A stretch of DNA of 64,000 bases from PHAA01 sp034927445 (GTDB taxonomy: Bacteria > Bacillota > Syntrophomonadia > Syntrophomonadales > Syntrophomonadaceae): assembly GCA_034927445.1 (NCBI GenBank), contig JAYFPZ010000022.1, forward strand, positions 1 to 64,000. The letters are read 5' to 3'. The notes below the pieces were generated by a model that was not told the origin of the DNA, made no database searches, and worked only from the letters and a program-made list of their open reading frames with translations. Made by a program: the position numbers and the translations under genes. Below are positions 32,609 to 41,042 of the stretch, in pieces; position 1 is the stretch's first letter; every line of letters starts with the position of its first letter.

Positions 32609-32681
32609 CGTAGAGGAGACTTTAGTATCCGTTGCATATCGGCGTTTCTTTATCTAGTCGGAGACTAAAGTCTCCTCTGCG
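32609..32681. repeat. 18-bp inverted repeat with 37-base loop
   Basis: AGAGGAGACTTTAGT (32612-32626) pairs perfectly with ACTAAAGTCTCCTCT (32664-32678); a few outer bases add a G-T pair. It overlaps the 3' end of the gene remnant at 32622-32819. It could be the terminator of the lost gene or an end of a small element. Confidence 0.6.
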
Positions 32682-32819
32682 AATATGAGAACAAGGCTTT
32701 TTGCTGTGTAGTTTGGTCAGATCTACCAGCAAGCCCGCTCCGCTCTCGTTAATATCAGTTATTACCCATTTGCCCCCCTTGTCTAAATGTAGAACATATT
32801 GGAAACGGTTACCTATAGA
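32622..32819 (-). pseudogene. Gene remnant in the uspA-VTT gap
   Basis: A 65-codon frame without start codon reads SIGNRFQYVLHLDKGGKWVI and continues with TDINESGAGLLVDLTKLHSK. The pattern of a final beta-sheet (YVLHL, KWVITDI) is that of the C-terminal end of a secreted or lipoprotein-type domain. A stop just upstream and lack of a ribosome-binding site show it is a decayed fragment. I cannot name the family. The rest of 32485-32968 shows only AT-rich promoter-like DNA. Confidence 0.5.
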
Positions 32820-32968
32820 TTATATCAAACAACCACCCGAAGCCAAAATTACTTTACCAATAAGTAATTTATTTTAAGTTATCACGTGGACCACATATAA
32901 GCGTGTCCTACTTGTGTATAATTATATCAGCAGGATACATATTAAATTACATTAATGGAGCCCAAATA

Positions 32969-33676
32969 ATGAAAAAATTGTCGTCCAATATCATTATCAA
33001 TCTCGTATTATTGGGCATTTTTATAATAATTTTGGCTTATGCCAGTATCAGGTATGGTCCCTTCTTTACCCGCCTGACAAGCCAGCCTGAAATGTTCCGC
33101 CAATATATCCTGGCTTACGGTTCGGATGGGGTTTTAACTTTTCTTCTGGTACAGATGATGCAGGTGATTATTGCCGTAATTCCCGGCGAATTGGTGCAAG
33201 TGGCAGGGGGATATATTTATGGGGTATGGCTGGGCAGCCTGTATTCCCTGGCGGGAATAACATTGGGCAGCGTTATTGTTTTGTATATAGGACGTTTCCT
33301 GGGATATCCACTTCTAAAAAATTTTATTTCACCCTCCCGTTTCGAGCGTTTTTCCTTTTTTATTAACAGCCCCCGCGCAGAATTGATAGCCTGCGTATTG
33401 TTTTTGATTCCGGGCATGCCTAAAGATATTTTAACTTACCTTGCCGGTATCACTCCCATGCAGCCGCTAAGGTTTATTGTCATAATTGCCGCGGCAAGAT
33501 TTCCCGGCATTTTGATATCTTCTTTTATTGGCGCCAGTATCGATGCCGGTCAGTATTTTGAGGTGGCGGTGGCAACCGGGGTGGCAGTAGCACTGTTTTT
33601 GCTCGGGTTCCTTTATAAAGATAGAATAATTAATAAAATTCAGACTAAATTCGCTAATGAAAATTCCCGTAAATAA
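32969..33676 (+). CDS. VTT-domain (TVP38/DedA-like) membrane protein
   Basis: The 235-residue protein has about five or six hydrophobic segments and the VTT domain core: VIPGELVQVAGGYIYGVWLGSL, GSVIVLYIGRFLGYPL and LFLIPGMPKDILTYLAG. Family members act as lipid scramblases or in envelope stability. ATG at 32969 is chosen because ATGGAG precedes it and a positively charged start MKK leads into the first helix; an upstream frame lacks a signal. It lies before ktrAB but 125 bases away. Confidence 0.87.
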   Translation: MKKLSSNIIINLVLLGIFIIILAYASIRYGPFFTRLTSQPEMFRQYILAYGSDGVLTFLLVQMMQVIIAVIPGELVQVAGGYIYGVWLGSLYSLAGITLGSVIVLYIGRFLGYPLLKNFISPSRFERFSFFINSPRAELIACVLFLIPGMPKDILTYLAGITPMQPLRFIVIIAAARFPGILISSFIGASIDAGQYFEVAVATGVAVALFLLGFLYKDRIINKIQTKFANENSRK

Positions 33677-33801
33677 TTGTATACTTGATAAGTTATTTTA
33701 GAAATAACAGAATTCTTCTATATATATCATGCGGAAAATGTGATATTACTATAGCTAATGAAACAATATACCTCTAGTCTGATTGGGGGCAAGCAACAAT
33801 A

Positions 33802-34458
33802 ATGAAACATAAGCAATTTGCGGTAATTGGCATTGGCCGATTCGGGGGAAGCCTCATTAAGGAATTGACGCGATTGGGCCATGAAGTTCTGGCTATTGAT
33901 ATGGACGAAAACAGGGTAAACGATGCCGTCGATTTTAGCACTCATGCGGTCCAGGCCGATACTATGGATGAACAGGCCTTGAAATCGCTGGGCATACGCA
34001 ATTTTGATGCGGTAATTGTAGCCATCGGCGACAATATCCAATCAAATATCCTAACTACCATTGTATTAAAGGAACTGGGGGCTAAAAAAGTTATTTCCAA
34101 AGCCAAAAATTCCATGCACGGCAAGGTTTTAGAGAAAATCGGCACGGATATAGTGATATACCCCGAACAGGATATGGCCATAAAATTGGCACGGTCTCTA
34201 GTTTCTCAGAATTTTTTGGAACAAATAAATCTATCCCCCGAATACAGCATAATCGAGTTAATCGTACCTCAATTGTTTATTCATAAAACTCTGAATGAGA
34301 TCGGTCTCCGGCAAAAAATGGGAGTAACCGTCCTGGCCATCCGACGAGGGGCTAGTATCATTGTGTCGCCTGAACCCGATGAAAAGCTGCAGCCTCAAGA
34401 CATTGTGGTTGTGCTAGGCAGCAATAATGACTTGGAGAAGATGACCAACCTGGACTAA
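33802..34458 (+). CDS. ktrA: Potassium uptake regulatory subunit (KtrA/TrkA)
   Basis: The 218-residue cytoplasmic protein has an RCK_N domain (VIGIGRFGGSLIKEL as the NAD/ATP-binding loop, then VLAIDMDENRV) and a C-terminal RCK_C domain (LIVPQLFIHKTLNEIGLRQ). It gates the membrane subunit encoded 22 bases downstream. RCK_C domains of this type often bind c-di-AMP in Firmicutes. It begins the two-gene ktrAB operon. Confidence 0.93.
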   Translation: MKHKQFAVIGIGRFGGSLIKELTRLGHEVLAIDMDENRVNDAVDFSTHAVQADTMDEQALKSLGIRNFDAVIVAIGDNIQSNILTTIVLKELGAKKVISKAKNSMHGKVLEKIGTDIVIYPEQDMAIKLARSLVSQNFLEQINLSPEYSIIELIVPQLFIHKTLNEIGLRQKMGVTVLAIRRGASIIVSPEPDEKLQPQDIVVVLGSNNDLEKMTNLD

Positions 34459-34480
34459 TTGAACAACGAGGAATGACCAA

Positions 34481-35800
34481 ATGAACGCAGGCCGTATAAC
34501 CCCACCCCAACTGTTGGTATTAAGTTTTGCCGGATCTATATTCATAGGAAGTCTTTTATTAACCACCCCCTGGGCTGTCAAGACCGGCCAGGTTGATTAT
34601 CTGACCTCACTATTCACGGCCACTACGTCGGTGTGTGTAACGGGACTGGTAGTTGTGGACACCAGCACCCACTGGACCCTTTTCGGACAAGTAGTAATCC
34701 TGCTCCTGATCCAAATAGGGGGCTTGGGGGTAATGTCTTTTGCCACTTTTTTTGCTTTAATTTTCGGCTGGAAAATACAGCTTAGGCAAAGATTAATTAT
34801 GCAGCAGTCCATGAACCAGTCCTCGGTAGGCGGTATAGTAAGAATATTTCGCTACTTGTTGATAGTCAGCTTCTCAATCGAAGCAGTCGGGGCAATTATC
34901 CTGGCTATTCATTGGATACCCTTGCTGGGCTTTAAAAAGGCACTCTGGTTCGGCGTCTTCCATTCAGTGTCAGCTTTTAATAATGCCGGGATCGACCTGT
35001 TTGGAAATTTCCAGAGTTTAACCGCCTTTACCGGTAATATTACCGTAAACCTGGTTATTTCCATCCTGATAATTCTCGGCAGTCTGGGTTTTATAGTATT
35101 GTATGAAATTACCAATTATCGGAAAAACCGCACCCTGTCTCTGCATGCCCGGGTGGTGCTGATTACATCTGCCCTTCTTATCGCTGCCGGGACAGGTATA
35201 TTGTTGATCAGCGAATACCATCATGCACTTAAGGATCTACCCTGGGGCACCAAACTTATGGCCTCTTATTTTCAAGCCGTCTCCCCCCGCAGCGGGGGGT
35301 ACACCACCATAAATTTAAATTCACTGTATTTATCCTCGCAATTACTTATTATTTTGCTTATGTTTATCGGGGGTTCACCCGGCTCTGCCGGGGGCGGCAT
35401 AAAGACCTCCACCTTCGCCCTGCTCTGGATCGCTATTATCAGCCAACTGCGCGGTAAAAAGGATAATGAAATATTTAAGCGCCACATCCCCAACGACGAC
35501 ATGTTCCAAGCCTTAACCATCGCCCTGTTATATGTATTCACCCTCCTTACCATTACCTTTTTTATGTCTATGCTCCGCCAGAGTGATTTTGTCAAGATAT
35601 TATTCGAGGTCGTTTCAGCTTTAGGCACCTGCGGTCTTAGTCTGGGTCTAACCCTCGATCTTATCCCGCTTGAACAGATCATTATCATCATCACCATGTT
35701 CCTGGGCCGGGTTGGCCCGCTGACTCTGGGATTTGCCCTGGCTTACCGGAGCAAAAAGCCAGACATCCATTATCCCAAAGGGAAAATTATGATCGGTTAG
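34481..35800 (+). CDS. ktrB: Potassium uptake membrane subunit (KtrB/TrkH)
   Basis: The 439-residue membrane protein belongs to the Trk/Ktr/HKT superfamily, a single-file K+ channel with four membrane-pore-membrane repeats. Pore-loop segments are visible: TATTSVCVTGLVVVD, SVSAFNNAGIDLFG, SPRSGGYTTIN and SALGTCGLSLGL, each with the conserved glycine of the filter. The size fits KtrB. It is cotranscribed with ktrA. Confidence 0.95.
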   Translation: MNAGRITPPQLLVLSFAGSIFIGSLLLTTPWAVKTGQVDYLTSLFTATTSVCVTGLVVVDTSTHWTLFGQVVILLLIQIGGLGVMSFATFFALIFGWKIQLRQRLIMQQSMNQSSVGGIVRIFRYLLIVSFSIEAVGAIILAIHWIPLLGFKKALWFGVFHSVSAFNNAGIDLFGNFQSLTAFTGNITVNLVISILIILGSLGFIVLYEITNYRKNRTLSLHARVVLITSALLIAAGTGILLISEYHHALKDLPWGTKLMASYFQAVSPRSGGYTTINLNSLYLSSQLLIILLMFIGGSPGSAGGGIKTSTFALLWIAIISQLRGKKDNEIFKRHIPNDDMFQALTIALLYVFTLLTITFFMSMLRQSDFVKILFEVVSALGTCGLSLGLTLDLIPLEQIIIIITMFLGRVGPLTLGFALAYRSKKPDIHYPKGKIMIG

Positions 35801-35912
35801 ATCTCTTGCTTTATCTTTATTTCCTATATTAATTTAAAAATGTAAGTATATTATTTTTATTTTTTGCCACTCTATTAATGGTAAAAAATATATTTTGGAA
35901 GGAGATATTGAA

Positions 35913-36095
35913 GTGAATTTAAGTCAAATGGAACTGCAAAATCTTCGTCACTTGATTGGTTCACATGCAACCTCGGAGAAGAAACTCAGATTTTATGCCA
36001 GTCAATGTCAGGACTCTCAGATCAAGCAGATGTTTGAACAATCTGCTCAGTCCGCTGCCGATACCCGTAAAAAATTAATGTCCTTTTTAGGATAA
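35913..36095 (+). CDS. Small CotF-like spore coat protein
   Basis: The 60-residue product is helical (LSQMELQNLRHLIGSHATSE, then KQMFEQSAQSAADTRKKL). It resembles the small partner found before CotF-family spore coat proteins in Clostridia. GTG at 35913 is chosen since AAGGAGAT lies 8 bases upstream. The next gene starts 13 bases later. Confidence 0.75.
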   Translation: MNLSQMELQNLRHLIGSHATSEKKLRFYASQCQDSQIKQMFEQSAQSAADTRKKLMSFLG

Positions 36096-36108
36096 AGGAG
36101 TGAAAACA

Positions 36109-36366
36109 ATGACAAGTCAATTGCAGGACAAGGAAATGGTAAATGATACCCTGGCAATGATCAATGCCAGTCTGACCAGATATGCCGGCGTTATAACCGA
36201 GGCTTCCAATGCTCAGTTCCGGCAGACTATCCAGCAGATAAGAAATGCCGATGAACAGTTCCAGTTCCAGCTCTATCAGGTAGCAGAGCAGAAGGGTTTT
36301 TATAAGCCCGCTCAACAGGCACCCCAGTCTGATATCCAGACGGTAAAATCACAGGTCGGTCAATAA
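36109..36366 (+). CDS. CotF family spore coat protein
   Basis: The 85-residue product has the coat-protein pattern DKEMVNDTLAMINASLTRYAGVI and a Q-rich helix (FRQTIQQIRNADEQFQFQLYQVAEQKGFYKPAQQ). The ATG at 36109 has AAAGGAG 8 bases ahead. With the gene before it, it forms a two-gene sporulation unit. A terminator stands at 36467-36501. Confidence 0.85.
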   Translation: MTSQLQDKEMVNDTLAMINASLTRYAGVITEASNAQFRQTIQQIRNADEQFQFQLYQVAEQKGFYKPAQQAPQSDIQTVKSQVGQ

Positions 36367-36422
36367 CATAAATAAGGAAGGACTGAGTAATTAAGCTAAA
36401 TCAGCAACTTCTTTATTATGGA

Positions 36423-36450
36423 TGCCAATTCTTTAAAATATTAATTGGCA
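36423..36450. other. 8-bp inverted repeat
   Basis: TGCCAATT and AATTGGCA flank a 12-base AT-rich spacer after the cotF-like gene. Its function is not clear. Confidence 0.3.
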
Positions 36451-36466
36451 AATAACAGCCGATAGG

Positions 36467-36501
36467 AAAAGGCTATTGGAGAATTTCTGCAATAGCCTTT
36501 T
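36467..36501 (+). terminator. Terminator of the cotF-like operon
   Basis: Perfect 12-bp arms AAAAGGCTATTG (36467-36478) and CAATAGCCTTTT (36490-36501) form a hairpin ending in TTTT-A. The rest of 36367-36629 holds no supported gene. Confidence 0.75.
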
Positions 36502-36629
36502 ATCGTGCATCTGTCACTGCCCTGTATTTGCTTATCCGGAAGAATTAAACAATTCCCAAACTGAGGACGAATTTTCATCTTGCCAAGAGACCGCCCAGGC
36601 AATACCCCCAAATTATATTCCTGTCCGGC

Positions 36630-36917
36630 CTACGACGGGGCCTCCCAATTTACCTGCTTGGTTTTTATGGGTTGGGACAAACTCCGCTTATGCTTATACA
36701 TTTTATCCGGCTGTATTGTTTTCTGCTTCTTTTCAGATAGATCCCGTGTAGTATAGACACTTTTATCAGGTAGATCCTGTTTAGTGTAGACACTTTTAAG
36801 CCGCGGCAATCTGTTGCCTCCCTGTCTCTTACATGCTATCCCCCAATACGGCTGACAATAACCTAAATGATTGCAGTCAAGACATTTTTCATTGATGCTG
36901 TATTGTCTGTTGATCAT
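36630..36917 (-). CDS. Small cysteine-rich protein under a sigma-54-type promoter
   Basis: The 95-residue frame begins MINRQYSINEKCLDCNHLGY and continues with CQPYWGIACKRQGGNRLPR, a Cys-rich motif (CxxC..C..C) that looks like a metal site; I have an impression of similar proteins in related bacteria but no name. The C-terminal half is basic and carries a near repeat (SVYTKQDLPDK and SVYTTRDLSEK) coming from a tandem DNA duplication. The ATG has AAAGGGGGG upstream and a sigma-54-type promoter at 36975-36990. The overlapping plus-strand frame at 36476-36751 lacks both. Confidence 0.6.
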   Translation of the reverse strand: MINRQYSINEKCLDCNHLGYCQPYWGIACKRQGGNRLPRLKSVYTKQDLPDKSVYTTRDLSEKKQKTIQPDKMYKHKRSLSQPIKTKQVNWEAPS

Positions 36918-36974
36918 TTCTATCCCCCCTTTCTAATCACCAAGATCGCAGGCATTTTTAGTTTTTATATTTAA

Positions 36975-36990
36975 TGCAAGAATCGTGCCG
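36975..36990 (-). promoter_or_regulatory. Sigma-54-type promoter P1
   Basis: On the minus strand CGGCACGATTCTTGCA has GG and GC separated by exactly 10 bases, close to the consensus TGGCACG-N4-TTGC. It lies 58 bases before the Cys-rich gene start. A divergent sigma-54 promoter lies 170 bases away at 37160. Confidence 0.75.
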
Positions 36991-37071
36991 ATTTTTACAA
37001 ATACGGAAATATCGGATTTTGAGATTTCAGAACTTTAAGTCACGTTATATTTATGTTTCATTTTTTGAACA

Positions 37072-37091
37072 ACTGTTTCACAAATGATACA
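37072..37091. promoter_or_regulatory. Probable upstream activator site between divergent sigma-54 promoters
   Basis: CTGTTTCACAAATGATACAG is a palindrome with one mismatch. It is about 85 bases from each of the two sigma-54-type promoters, a normal enhancer distance. A further TGTTTCA half-site is near 37052. TGAAACA also occurs near 44176, upstream of the sigma-54-type site at 44085. Confidence 0.55.
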
Positions 37092-37159
37092 GTCTCAAAC
37101 CGGGTATTTTTTATATTATGGAGTTCTTAAGGTTTATCCGATTACTATTAGTTTTAACC

Positions 37160-37177
37160 TTGGCACGATCTTTGCTT
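37160..37177 (+). promoter_or_regulatory. Sigma-54 promoter P2
   Basis: TTGGCACGATCTTTGCTT fits the consensus almost perfectly, with GG-N10-GC spacing. The start site would be near 37187 and the first ribosome-binding site is AAAAGGAGG at 37197. Confidence 0.85.
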
Positions 37178-37211
37178 ATTATTAGATTAAGCAGAGAAAA
37201 GGAGGCTGATC

Positions 37212-37343
37212 ATGAATACCAAGATTACGGAAATGCTTCAAATTGAACCCTATGGGAATGATGTAATCAGTTCAAACAAATGTTTATCCTGGTTTAGGCA
37301 CAGCAAGGGGTTGGAAGCATTCGCATCCAACCCCTTGTATTAA
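37212..37343 (+). CDS. 43-residue ORF after sigma-54 promoter P2; possibly a gene remnant
   Basis: The frame starts at ATG 37212 with AAAGGAGGC 5 bases upstream. It reads MNTKITEMLQIEPYGND and ends FASNPLY. The first ten residues resemble the start of nitronate monooxygenase/FabK-like flavoproteins (TKITEMLGIEYPI), after which similarity stops. This suggests either a small peptide gene or the surviving 5' end of a deleted enzyme gene that kept its promoter. A perfect 10-bp hairpin (37305-37336) overlaps the 3' end. A second ribosome-binding site (GAGGAGG, 37346-37352) leads into a further 20-codon frame that runs into the oppF end. Confidence 0.45.
   Translation: MNTKITEMLQIEPYGNDVISSNKCLSWFRHSKGLEAFASNPLY
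37305..37336 (+). terminator. Hairpin at the end of the 43-residue ORF
   Basis: AAGGGGTTGG (37305-37314) and CCAACCCCTT (37327-37336) form a perfect 10-bp stem followed by GTATTAAG. It overlaps the last codons of the small ORF and may end the P2 transcript. Confidence 0.5.
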
Positions 37344-37410
37344 GTGAGGAGGTTTTGATTGGTCTTGGTATGGGGATATATGCCAACGCGGGTTTGGCTT
37401 CAAAGCATAT

Positions 37411-38298
37411 CTAAGACAAAACGTAATGTCCAGCTGAAGCTTCAATTAGTTTCTGCCCCATTTGTTCACTTCTGACATCATAATCCAGCAGGATTTTATT
37501 CTTCTCATATAAGGGATCGGGGACGGGAATGGCGGATAACAGTGATCTTGTATACGGATGCAGGGGATTTTCAAATAACTCTCGGGTTGGTGCCATCTCC
37601 ACGAATCTTCCCCTGAGCATTACCGCCACCCGGTCGCAGATATACTTAATGATGGACAGGTCATGGGCTATAAACAGAAACGAAAACTTATGCTCGTGCT
37701 GCAAGCGTTGAAATAAATTTATTATCTGGGCCTGGATTGAAACATCCAACGAAGCGATCGGTTCATCGGCAATAATCAAATCAGGGCTTGTACTGAGACA
37801 CCGGGCAATAGCTACCCGCTGACGCTGACCTCCGGAAATTTCAGCGGGATATTTCGTTTTATAGGTGCTGTCCAAACCTACTTCCAGCAGAAGGGATTCC
37901 AGTTTATCCCGGAGTTCATTTTTGTTGCTGATAATACGATTTACCTTTAGGGGTTCGGTAATTATCCGCTCAACTGTCATTCTTGGATTTAGAGCCGCCG
38001 CCGAATCTTGGAAGATTATCTGCATGTTCTTATGAATATCTTTTTTGTGCTGGTTGTATATCTTTTCTTCAGAAATCTTGTAACCCTTAAAATATACTTC
38101 GCCGCTGGTCGCCGGGTTGATTCCCATAATTGTACGAGCAACCGTTGATTTTCCCGATCCGGTTTCACCTACCAGGCCAAAGACCTCGCCCTGATTAATG
38201 TGAAAGGTTACATCTTCTACCGCCCGGATCGTTAAGTTTTTATTGATATAAAAATGCTGTTTTAAATTGTTAACCCGTAAAATATCGGCTGGGTTCAC
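37411..38298 (-). CDS. Oligopeptide/nickel ABC transporter ATP-binding protein (OppF type)
   Basis: The 295-residue ATPase has Walker A GETGSGKST (about residues 41-49), the signature SGGQRQRVAIARCL, Walker B LIIADEPIASLDV and a C-terminal oligopeptide-transporter extension (LHPYTRSLLSAIPVPDP). It is the last gene of methyltransferase-permease-permease-binding protein-ATPase-ATPase and overlaps the previous gene by 4 bases. With OppD it energises uptake. The substrate could be peptides, nickel or a nickel chelate; sequence alone does not decide. Confidence 0.92.
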   Translation of the reverse strand: MNPADILRVNNLKQHFYINKNLTIRAVEDVTFHINQGEVFGLVGETGSGKSTVARTIMGINPATSGEVYFKGYKISEEKIYNQHKKDIHKNMQIIFQDSAAALNPRMTVERIITEPLKVNRIISNKNELRDKLESLLLEVGLDSTYKTKYPAEISGGQRQRVAIARCLSTSPDLIIADEPIASLDVSIQAQIINLFQRLQHEHKFSFLFIAHDLSIIKYICDRVAVMLRGRFVEMAPTRELFENPLHPYTRSLLSAIPVPDPLYEKNKILLDYDVRSEQMGQKLIEASAGHYVLS

Positions 38299-39314
38299 GC
38301 TCCAGCCCTTCTCTTCGGAAAGATTGGCGGTCTAATCTCGGGCGCTCTTTCGTCAAGCAGCCAGGTTGCGGCACTGTGGGTTGGAGATATTCGAAACATG
38401 GGCGGCGCTTCCTGATAATCAATCTCCAGGGCGAATTGGTTGCGAACCGCAAAGGCATCACCGGGGGGAGGGTCCAGCATGATCGGCGGCATGCCGGGAA
38501 TCCCAGTCAGGGCCTCCCCTTTCCTGGCCCGGGAGGGCAAGGCTGACATGAGTCCCCACACATAGGGGTGGCGGGGGTCGTAAAAGATATCTTCAGCCAT
38601 GCCGATCTCTACTATTTTCCCGGCATACATGACCGCTACCCGGTCTGCAATGCGGGCAACTACGCCTAAATCATGAGTAATAAAGACTATGGCAATTCCG
38701 GTCTTATGCCGGATATCGGACAGAAGATCAAGTATTTTGGCTTGAACGGTTACATCAAGGGCGGTAGTGGCTTCATCGGCAAACAACACCCGGGGGGTTG
38801 AAGCCAGTGCGATGGCTAATACGCACCGCTGGCGCATTCCGCCTGAAAAAAAGTGAGGCTGCAAGGCAAACATATATTCAGGGTTGTTAATGCCTACCAG
38901 ATTCAGCATTTCAATCGCGCGTTTTTGGGCCTGTCCTCTGGCAACCTTCTCATGCTTTAAAATAGCCTCAGTAATCTGCTTTCCTATAGGAATTGTCGGG
39001 TTCAAGGTGGTCATGGGATCCTGAAATACCATGGATAACACCCTGCCGCGCAGCTTGCGCATTTGCTTCTCTTGGTAATTGGTTATATCCTCGCCGTCAA
39101 CGATAATTTGCCCCTGCTTTATCCTCGAAGTTTTGGGAAGCAGCTTGAGAACCGCCTGACTCATCACGGTTTTCCCGCATCCGGATTCCCCCACCACGGC
39201 CAGTATTTCCCCCGGGTTCAGCGACAGGCTGACATCCCGTACGGCCTCCACTTCACCCTGGGGCGTATCGAAGCTCACTGATAAATTTATAAGCTGCAAA
39301 ATCGGGTTTGTCAC
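38295..39314 (-). CDS. Oligopeptide/nickel ABC transporter ATP-binding protein (OppD type)
   Basis: The 339-residue ATPase has Walker A GESGCGKT, the signature FSGGMRQRCVLAIAL and Walker B LFADEATTALDV, then a C-terminal extension with HPYVWGLMSALPSRARKGE, the usual OppD/DppD end. The GTG at 39314 is chosen because TGGAGGC lies 7 bases upstream; an earlier ATG in frame has no signal. It lies 104 bases after the binding-protein gene. Confidence 0.9.
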   Translation of the reverse strand: MTNPILQLINLSVSFDTPQGEVEAVRDVSLSLNPGEILAVVGESGCGKTVMSQAVLKLLPKTSRIKQGQIIVDGEDITNYQEKQMRKLRGRVLSMVFQDPMTTLNPTIPIGKQITEAILKHEKVARGQAQKRAIEMLNLVGINNPEYMFALQPHFFSGGMRQRCVLAIALASTPRVLFADEATTALDVTVQAKILDLLSDIRHKTGIAIVFITHDLGVVARIADRVAVMYAGKIVEIGMAEDIFYDPRHPYVWGLMSALPSRARKGEALTGIPGMPPIMLDPPPGDAFAVRNQFALEIDYQEAPPMFRISPTHSAATWLLDERAPEIRPPIFPKRRAGA

Positions 39315-39418
39315 TGGCAACGCCTCCATTCTGGTTTGCAAACGCGTGCCGGGGGTTGGTATATCACCCGGCACGCCGCAAATGCATTTAATTCCTATAA
39401 TTTAGACTGCACTTTCAA

Positions 39419-40999
39419 TTATTTGGAGAGGCTCCACTCTTCTATGTTCCACATGACCCCAACCGCATGGTGCCCCAGGACTCTGGCGGTATTGAGTCCC
39501 TGGAGTCCGCTTATGCCTACATAATTCCCATCGAGATAGGCAATTAAGACCGAGGCAGGATCCTTGGCATATTCAGCCTCGAATTTGCCGTATAAATCTT
39601 CCCTGGCTTGAGCATCTTGGGTATGTCTGGCTTGGGTCAGCAGGTTGTCCACTGCTGCATTGGAGTATTTCATGGTATTGCCGCTGCCGTCGGTGACAAA
39701 TTGTTTATAGCTTCCATCCGGATCAAACTCAACTGCGTAGCCGGCCAAGAATCCGTTATAGGGGCCCGACCAGTCAAATTTGGTAACCAGCGCCATTTCC
39801 ATTTCAACCCCGGCGTCTTTAAGCTGTTTGGAAACAATGTTGGCAATGTCTACCCGCTCTTCTTCGTAATCACGTACCTGAATTTTGAAATGGAACTTTT
39901 GGCCGTTGCGTTCATAGATACCGTCATTGCCTTTGACCCAGCCGAGTTTTTTCATTTCTTCGGCAAATTTATTGAGATCGTACTTGTAGACATCGGCCTC
40001 TTTATTGCCGCCAAACGCGTTCAATTGAATGGGGCTGTAGGCTATCGCTCCCTGACTGTTCAATACGCTTTTCACCACCGCTTCTTTATCTATCGCGTAA
40101 TTAAGCACGCCGATGGAATCCCGGTTCTTTTTCCAGAAGTCGCTTCTAAAATCCATGGATACGGCCCGGTAGTCCGCGGTTTTAAAATCATGATTGGTAA
40201 AGCCCGGTTTATTACGGAACTTTTCGGCATATTTGGCGTTAAGCCAGGCCAGGTCCGCTTCGCCCGATTCCAACATGAGAGCTTTGGTGCTCTCTACCGC
40301 AACCGTTTTATAGACGACTTTCTCAATATTGGGGACCTTATCATAATATTGTTCGTTTCTAGCCAGGGTTATAGCCCCGCCGGCTTTATCCCACTCAACA
40401 AACTTGTATCTCCCGGTACCGACCGGATTTTGATTGAAAGGATCTGTAGCGAGATCCTTCCCTTCCAGCAGATGCTTGGGCAGAATGCCTATCGTAAAAT
40501 AATCAAGCATGGCGGCATTATATTGGGAAAGCTTAATCTCAACCGTATACTGGTCCCGGGCTTTTACGCCGGCGATATCCACATATTCGCTCAAAATACT
40601 GGCGGACAGGGTTTTGTCGGTGGTCAGCTTGTTATAGGTAAACACCACGTCGTCGGCCGTAAAGGGTTTCCCATCATGCCACGAGACCCCCTGCCTCAGA
40701 ACAAAAGTATAAGTAAGGGACTTATCGTCATAGGTATAGCTTTGAGCCAGATCCACAACCGGATTGCCTTTCGCATCGTACTTCATTAAGCCGGAAAAAA
40801 TTATACCCGCCAGTTCACCATGGTCATTAAGTATCGGGTTGATGGTATCAGTATTTTCGCCCGCATAAACCAGCGTATTGGAAAGATTCGAGGCACCGGT
40901 CGTCACTGATTTTTTCGAACAACCCGTCAGGCTCAAGCAAGTACCTATGAGCAAAATGATAACCGTTAAACAAGTGATTCTCTTTTTGAAATTCATCAA
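39419..40999 (-). CDS. ABC transporter substrate-binding lipoprotein (family 5)
   Basis: The 526-residue protein is a peptide/nickel-type solute-binding protein. A lipoprotein signal peptide ends LSLTGC, the site for Lgt (gene at 7216). The SBP_bac_5 core shows NPILNDHGELAGIIFSGLMKYD, YTFVLRQGVSWHDGKPFTADDVVFT and later LNYAIDKEAVV. It would be anchored outside and deliver substrate to the permeases encoded just upstream. The true ligand is unknown. Confidence 0.93.
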   Translation of the reverse strand: MMNFKKRITCLTVIILLIGTCLSLTGCSKKSVTTGASNLSNTLVYAGENTDTINPILNDHGELAGIIFSGLMKYDAKGNPVVDLAQSYTYDDKSLTYTFVLRQGVSWHDGKPFTADDVVFTYNKLTTDKTLSASILSEYVDIAGVKARDQYTVEIKLSQYNAAMLDYFTIGILPKHLLEGKDLATDPFNQNPVGTGRYKFVEWDKAGGAITLARNEQYYDKVPNIEKVVYKTVAVESTKALMLESGEADLAWLNAKYAEKFRNKPGFTNHDFKTADYRAVSMDFRSDFWKKNRDSIGVLNYAIDKEAVVKSVLNSQGAIAYSPIQLNAFGGNKEADVYKYDLNKFAEEMKKLGWVKGNDGIYERNGQKFHFKIQVRDYEEERVDIANIVSKQLKDAGVEMEMALVTKFDWSGPYNGFLAGYAVEFDPDGSYKQFVTDGSGNTMKYSNAAVDNLLTQARHTQDAQAREDLYGKFEAEYAKDPASVLIAYLDGNYVGISGLQGLNTARVLGHHAVGVMWNIEEWSLSK

Positions 41000-41042
41000 T
41001 ATTCCCCCCTCGATAAAATGATTTATATTAAGGCCGCCGCCA

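Noticed and set aside
36476..36751. 91-codon plus-strand frame overlapping the Cys-rich gene
   Set aside because: It starts inside the terminator of the cotF-like operon and has no ribosome-binding site, while the minus-strand gene has both signal and promoter.
39608..40789. 393-codon frame opposite the substrate-binding protein
   Set aside because: It is a mirror of a well-supported gene on the other strand and has no start signal or recognisable domain.
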